From: an uncultured Chromatiaceae bacterium
GTDB taxonomy: Bacteria > Pseudomonadota > Gammaproteobacteria > Enterobacterales > Alteromonadaceae
Assembly (NCBI GenBank): GCA_946481195.1
Contig: CAMLNG010000177.1
Coordinates: 1-7,369 of the forward strand
Length of the DNA: 7,369 nucleotides
Reading direction: 5' to 3'
The notes beneath the pieces were generated by a model. That model was not told the origin of the DNA. It saw only the letters and a program-made list of their open reading frames with translations, and ran no database searches. Positions 6,595 to 7,369 of this stretch are shown here, piece by piece. Every line of letters starts with the position of its first letter. Position 1 is the first letter of the stretch. A program made the position numbers and the translations under genes.

Positions 6595-7101
6595 TTAATG
6601 GTTTAAAAACTCGGGTGCCAGTGTCAGCTCGTCGTTGCGGTTAATGCCGACACCACGGTCGATGATGTTCTGCGCGATTTGGCGGGCTTCTTCCAGCGAA
6701 TGCATCTCGTAAGTACCGCACTGATACACGTTCAGTTCAGGGATTTTATTCTGGTCCTGCACCTGCAGTACGTCATTCATCGCAGCTTGCCAGGCTTTCG
6801 CGACGCGCGCTTCATCCGGCGTGCCAATTAAGCTCATATAAAAACCGGTGCGACAGCCCATCGGCGAAATGTCGATGATTTCAACGCCGTTGCCATTTAA
6901 ATGGTCACGCATAAAACCTGCGAACAAATGCTCCAGTGTATGGATGCCTTTTTCTGACAGAATCTCCTGGTTCGGTACGCAAAAACGCAGGTCAAACACA
7001 GTGATGTCATCGCCTTTTGGCGTGGTCATTTTTTTCGCTACGCGCACGGCGGGGGCTTTCATAATGGTGTGGTCAACGGTAAAGCTGTCGAGTAATGGCA
7101 T
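6595..7101 (-). CDS. luxS: S-ribosylhomocysteine lyase (LuxS)
   Basis: LuxS is a cytoplasmic metalloenzyme that cleaves S-ribosylhomocysteine to homocysteine and 4,5-dihydroxypentane-2,3-dione, the precursor of the signal AI-2. It thereby recycles the toxic by-product of S-adenosylmethionine-dependent methylation. The 168-residue protein is full length for the family. Its motif HTLEH supplies metal ligands H54 and H58 with catalytic E57. C83 in MGCRTGFY is the catalytic cysteine, and C128 in [14 protein letters not shown] is the third metal ligand. ATG 7101 is preceded by GGAG about 9 bases upstream. Whether it acts in quorum sensing here or only in methyl-cycle metabolism cannot be told without an AI-2 receptor gene. 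It is transcribed toward the polysaccharide operon, so it is not part of it. Confidence 0.98.
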   Translation of the reverse strand: MPLLDSFTVDHTIMKAPAVRVAKKMTTPKGDDITVFDLRFCVPNQEILSEKGIHTLEHLFAGFMRDHLNGNGVEIIDISPMGCRTGFYMSLIGTPDEARVAKAWQAAMNDVLQVQDQNKIPELNVYQCGTYEMHSLEEARQIAQNIIDRGVGINRNDELTLAPEFLNH

Positions 7102-7132
7102 GCTGGGTGTCTCCGTAAGAACAATGGCAGCG

Positions 7133-7161
7133 ATTATAACGGTGCTGGTTGGCCTTGGGTA
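7133..7161 (-). promoter_or_regulatory. Probable sigma-70 promoter of luxS
   Basis: On the minus strand a perfect -10 box TATAAT (7138 down to 7133) lies about 32 bases before the luxS start codon. At 17-base spacing the -35 position (7161-7156) reads TACCCA, only a half match to TTGACA. Transcription would begin near 7126, leaving a leader of about 25 bases. Further upstream there are two similar octamers in direct repeat, GATTAGCC (7181-7188) and GATTGGCT (7198-7205), which could be an operator but match no site I know. Confidence 0.55.
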
Positions 7162-7275
7162 CGAAAATTCCTTCGCTACAGATTAGCCGACTGTGCGGAT
7201 TGGCTGAAGTTCCCGCTTTTACCCGCTGTTTTGCCCCGTTAAACGCAGAAAAATGAAAATTTTTGTTGGAATAAC

Positions 7276-7304
7276 CTTGAATCGATCAGGGGTAAACCCC
7301 ATTA
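7276..7304 (+). promoter_or_regulatory. Sigma-32 heat-shock promoter of dnaK
   Basis: CTTGAA (7276-7281) and CCCCATTA (7297-7304) are 15 bases apart and match the -35 and -10 consensus of RpoH-dependent promoters (CTTGAA and CCCCAT-T). Transcription would begin near 7311, giving an untranslated leader of about 40 bases before the ATG at 7353. GGGG (7289-7292) in the spacer is complementary to the CCCC of the -10 box, making the palindrome GGGGTAAACCCC. Confidence 0.85.
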
Positions 7305-7352
7305 ACCAGTCAACACAATGAAATTGTTCCAAATTATAGAGCGGAGTAAATT

Positions 7353-7369
7353 ATGGGCAGAATTATTGG
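7353..7369 (+). CDS. dnaK: Start of molecular chaperone DnaK (Hsp70), cut by the window edge
   Basis: Only the first five codons and part of a sixth are present, reading MGRII and then G. DnaK proteins typically begin MG(K/R)IIGIDLGTTNS, so this is the expected N-terminus at the start of the ATPase domain. A ribosome site GGAG (7343-7346) lies 6 bases before the ATG, and a strong sigma-32 promoter match lies about 50 bases upstream. DnaK folds and rescues proteins with DnaJ and GrpE, and it also restrains sigma-32. The call rests on six residues plus the heat-shock promoter; reading on past 7369 would settle it. Confidence 0.8.

Noticed and set aside
6848..7186. 112-codon plus-strand frame over luxS
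   Set aside because: It is antisense to the clearly conserved luxS gene for most of its length and shows no family features of its own.

Overview
The window reads as a chromosomal segment of a gammaproteobacterium. The signs are a bacterial tRNA-Arg with an encoded CCA end, a gammaproteobacterial-type luxS, a textbook sigma-32 promoter in front of what looks like dnaK, and a Vibrio vpsMNO-like exopolysaccharide export trio. Base composition looks balanced (about 50% GC by eye). The gene mix would suit an Alteromonadales or Rheinheimera-like genus, but the genus is a guess.

Layout from left to right. Positions 1-54 are the 3' part of a tRNA-Arg(ACG), followed by a terminator and by two near-identical 44-45 bp structured repeats (83-126 and 155-199). 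The rest of 200-475 has no recognisable gene. From 476 to 2512 lies a complete transmembrane methyl-accepting chemotaxis protein with a periplasmic dCache sensor carrying residues that fit the amino-acid-binding motif; it ends in a clear terminator. About 180 bases of leader with unusual base-pairing potential then precede a tightly overlapping three-gene operon: an outer-membrane beta-barrel (2752-3894), a short OPX/Wza-like protein without lipid anchor or C-terminal membrane segment (3888-4424), and a Wzc-type chain-length regulator fused to a BY-kinase (4424-6544). A bidirectional terminator separates this operon from luxS, which converges on it from the minus strand (6595-7101). The right edge holds the divergent luxS and dnaK promoters and the first codons of a probable dnaK (7353 onward).

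How the genes work together. The three operon genes make a plausible complete envelope-spanning export path: inner-membrane co-polymerase and kinase, periplasmic OPX ring, and separate outer-membrane barrel. This is the composite OPX/beta-barrel translocon described for Myxococcus and proposed for Vibrio VpsM/VpsN. No glycosyltransferase, flippase or polymerase lies beside them, so the sugar-building genes must be elsewhere. The chemoreceptor, luxS and dnaK are separate transcription units; any functional link to the polysaccharide genes is conjecture.

Points most worth a second look are the isolated export trio, the structured leader before it (with a good ribosome site opening an overlapping out-of-frame reading frame), a Glu in place of the usual Walker B Asp in the kinase together with a very short tyrosine tail, and the paired hairpin repeats behind the tRNA.
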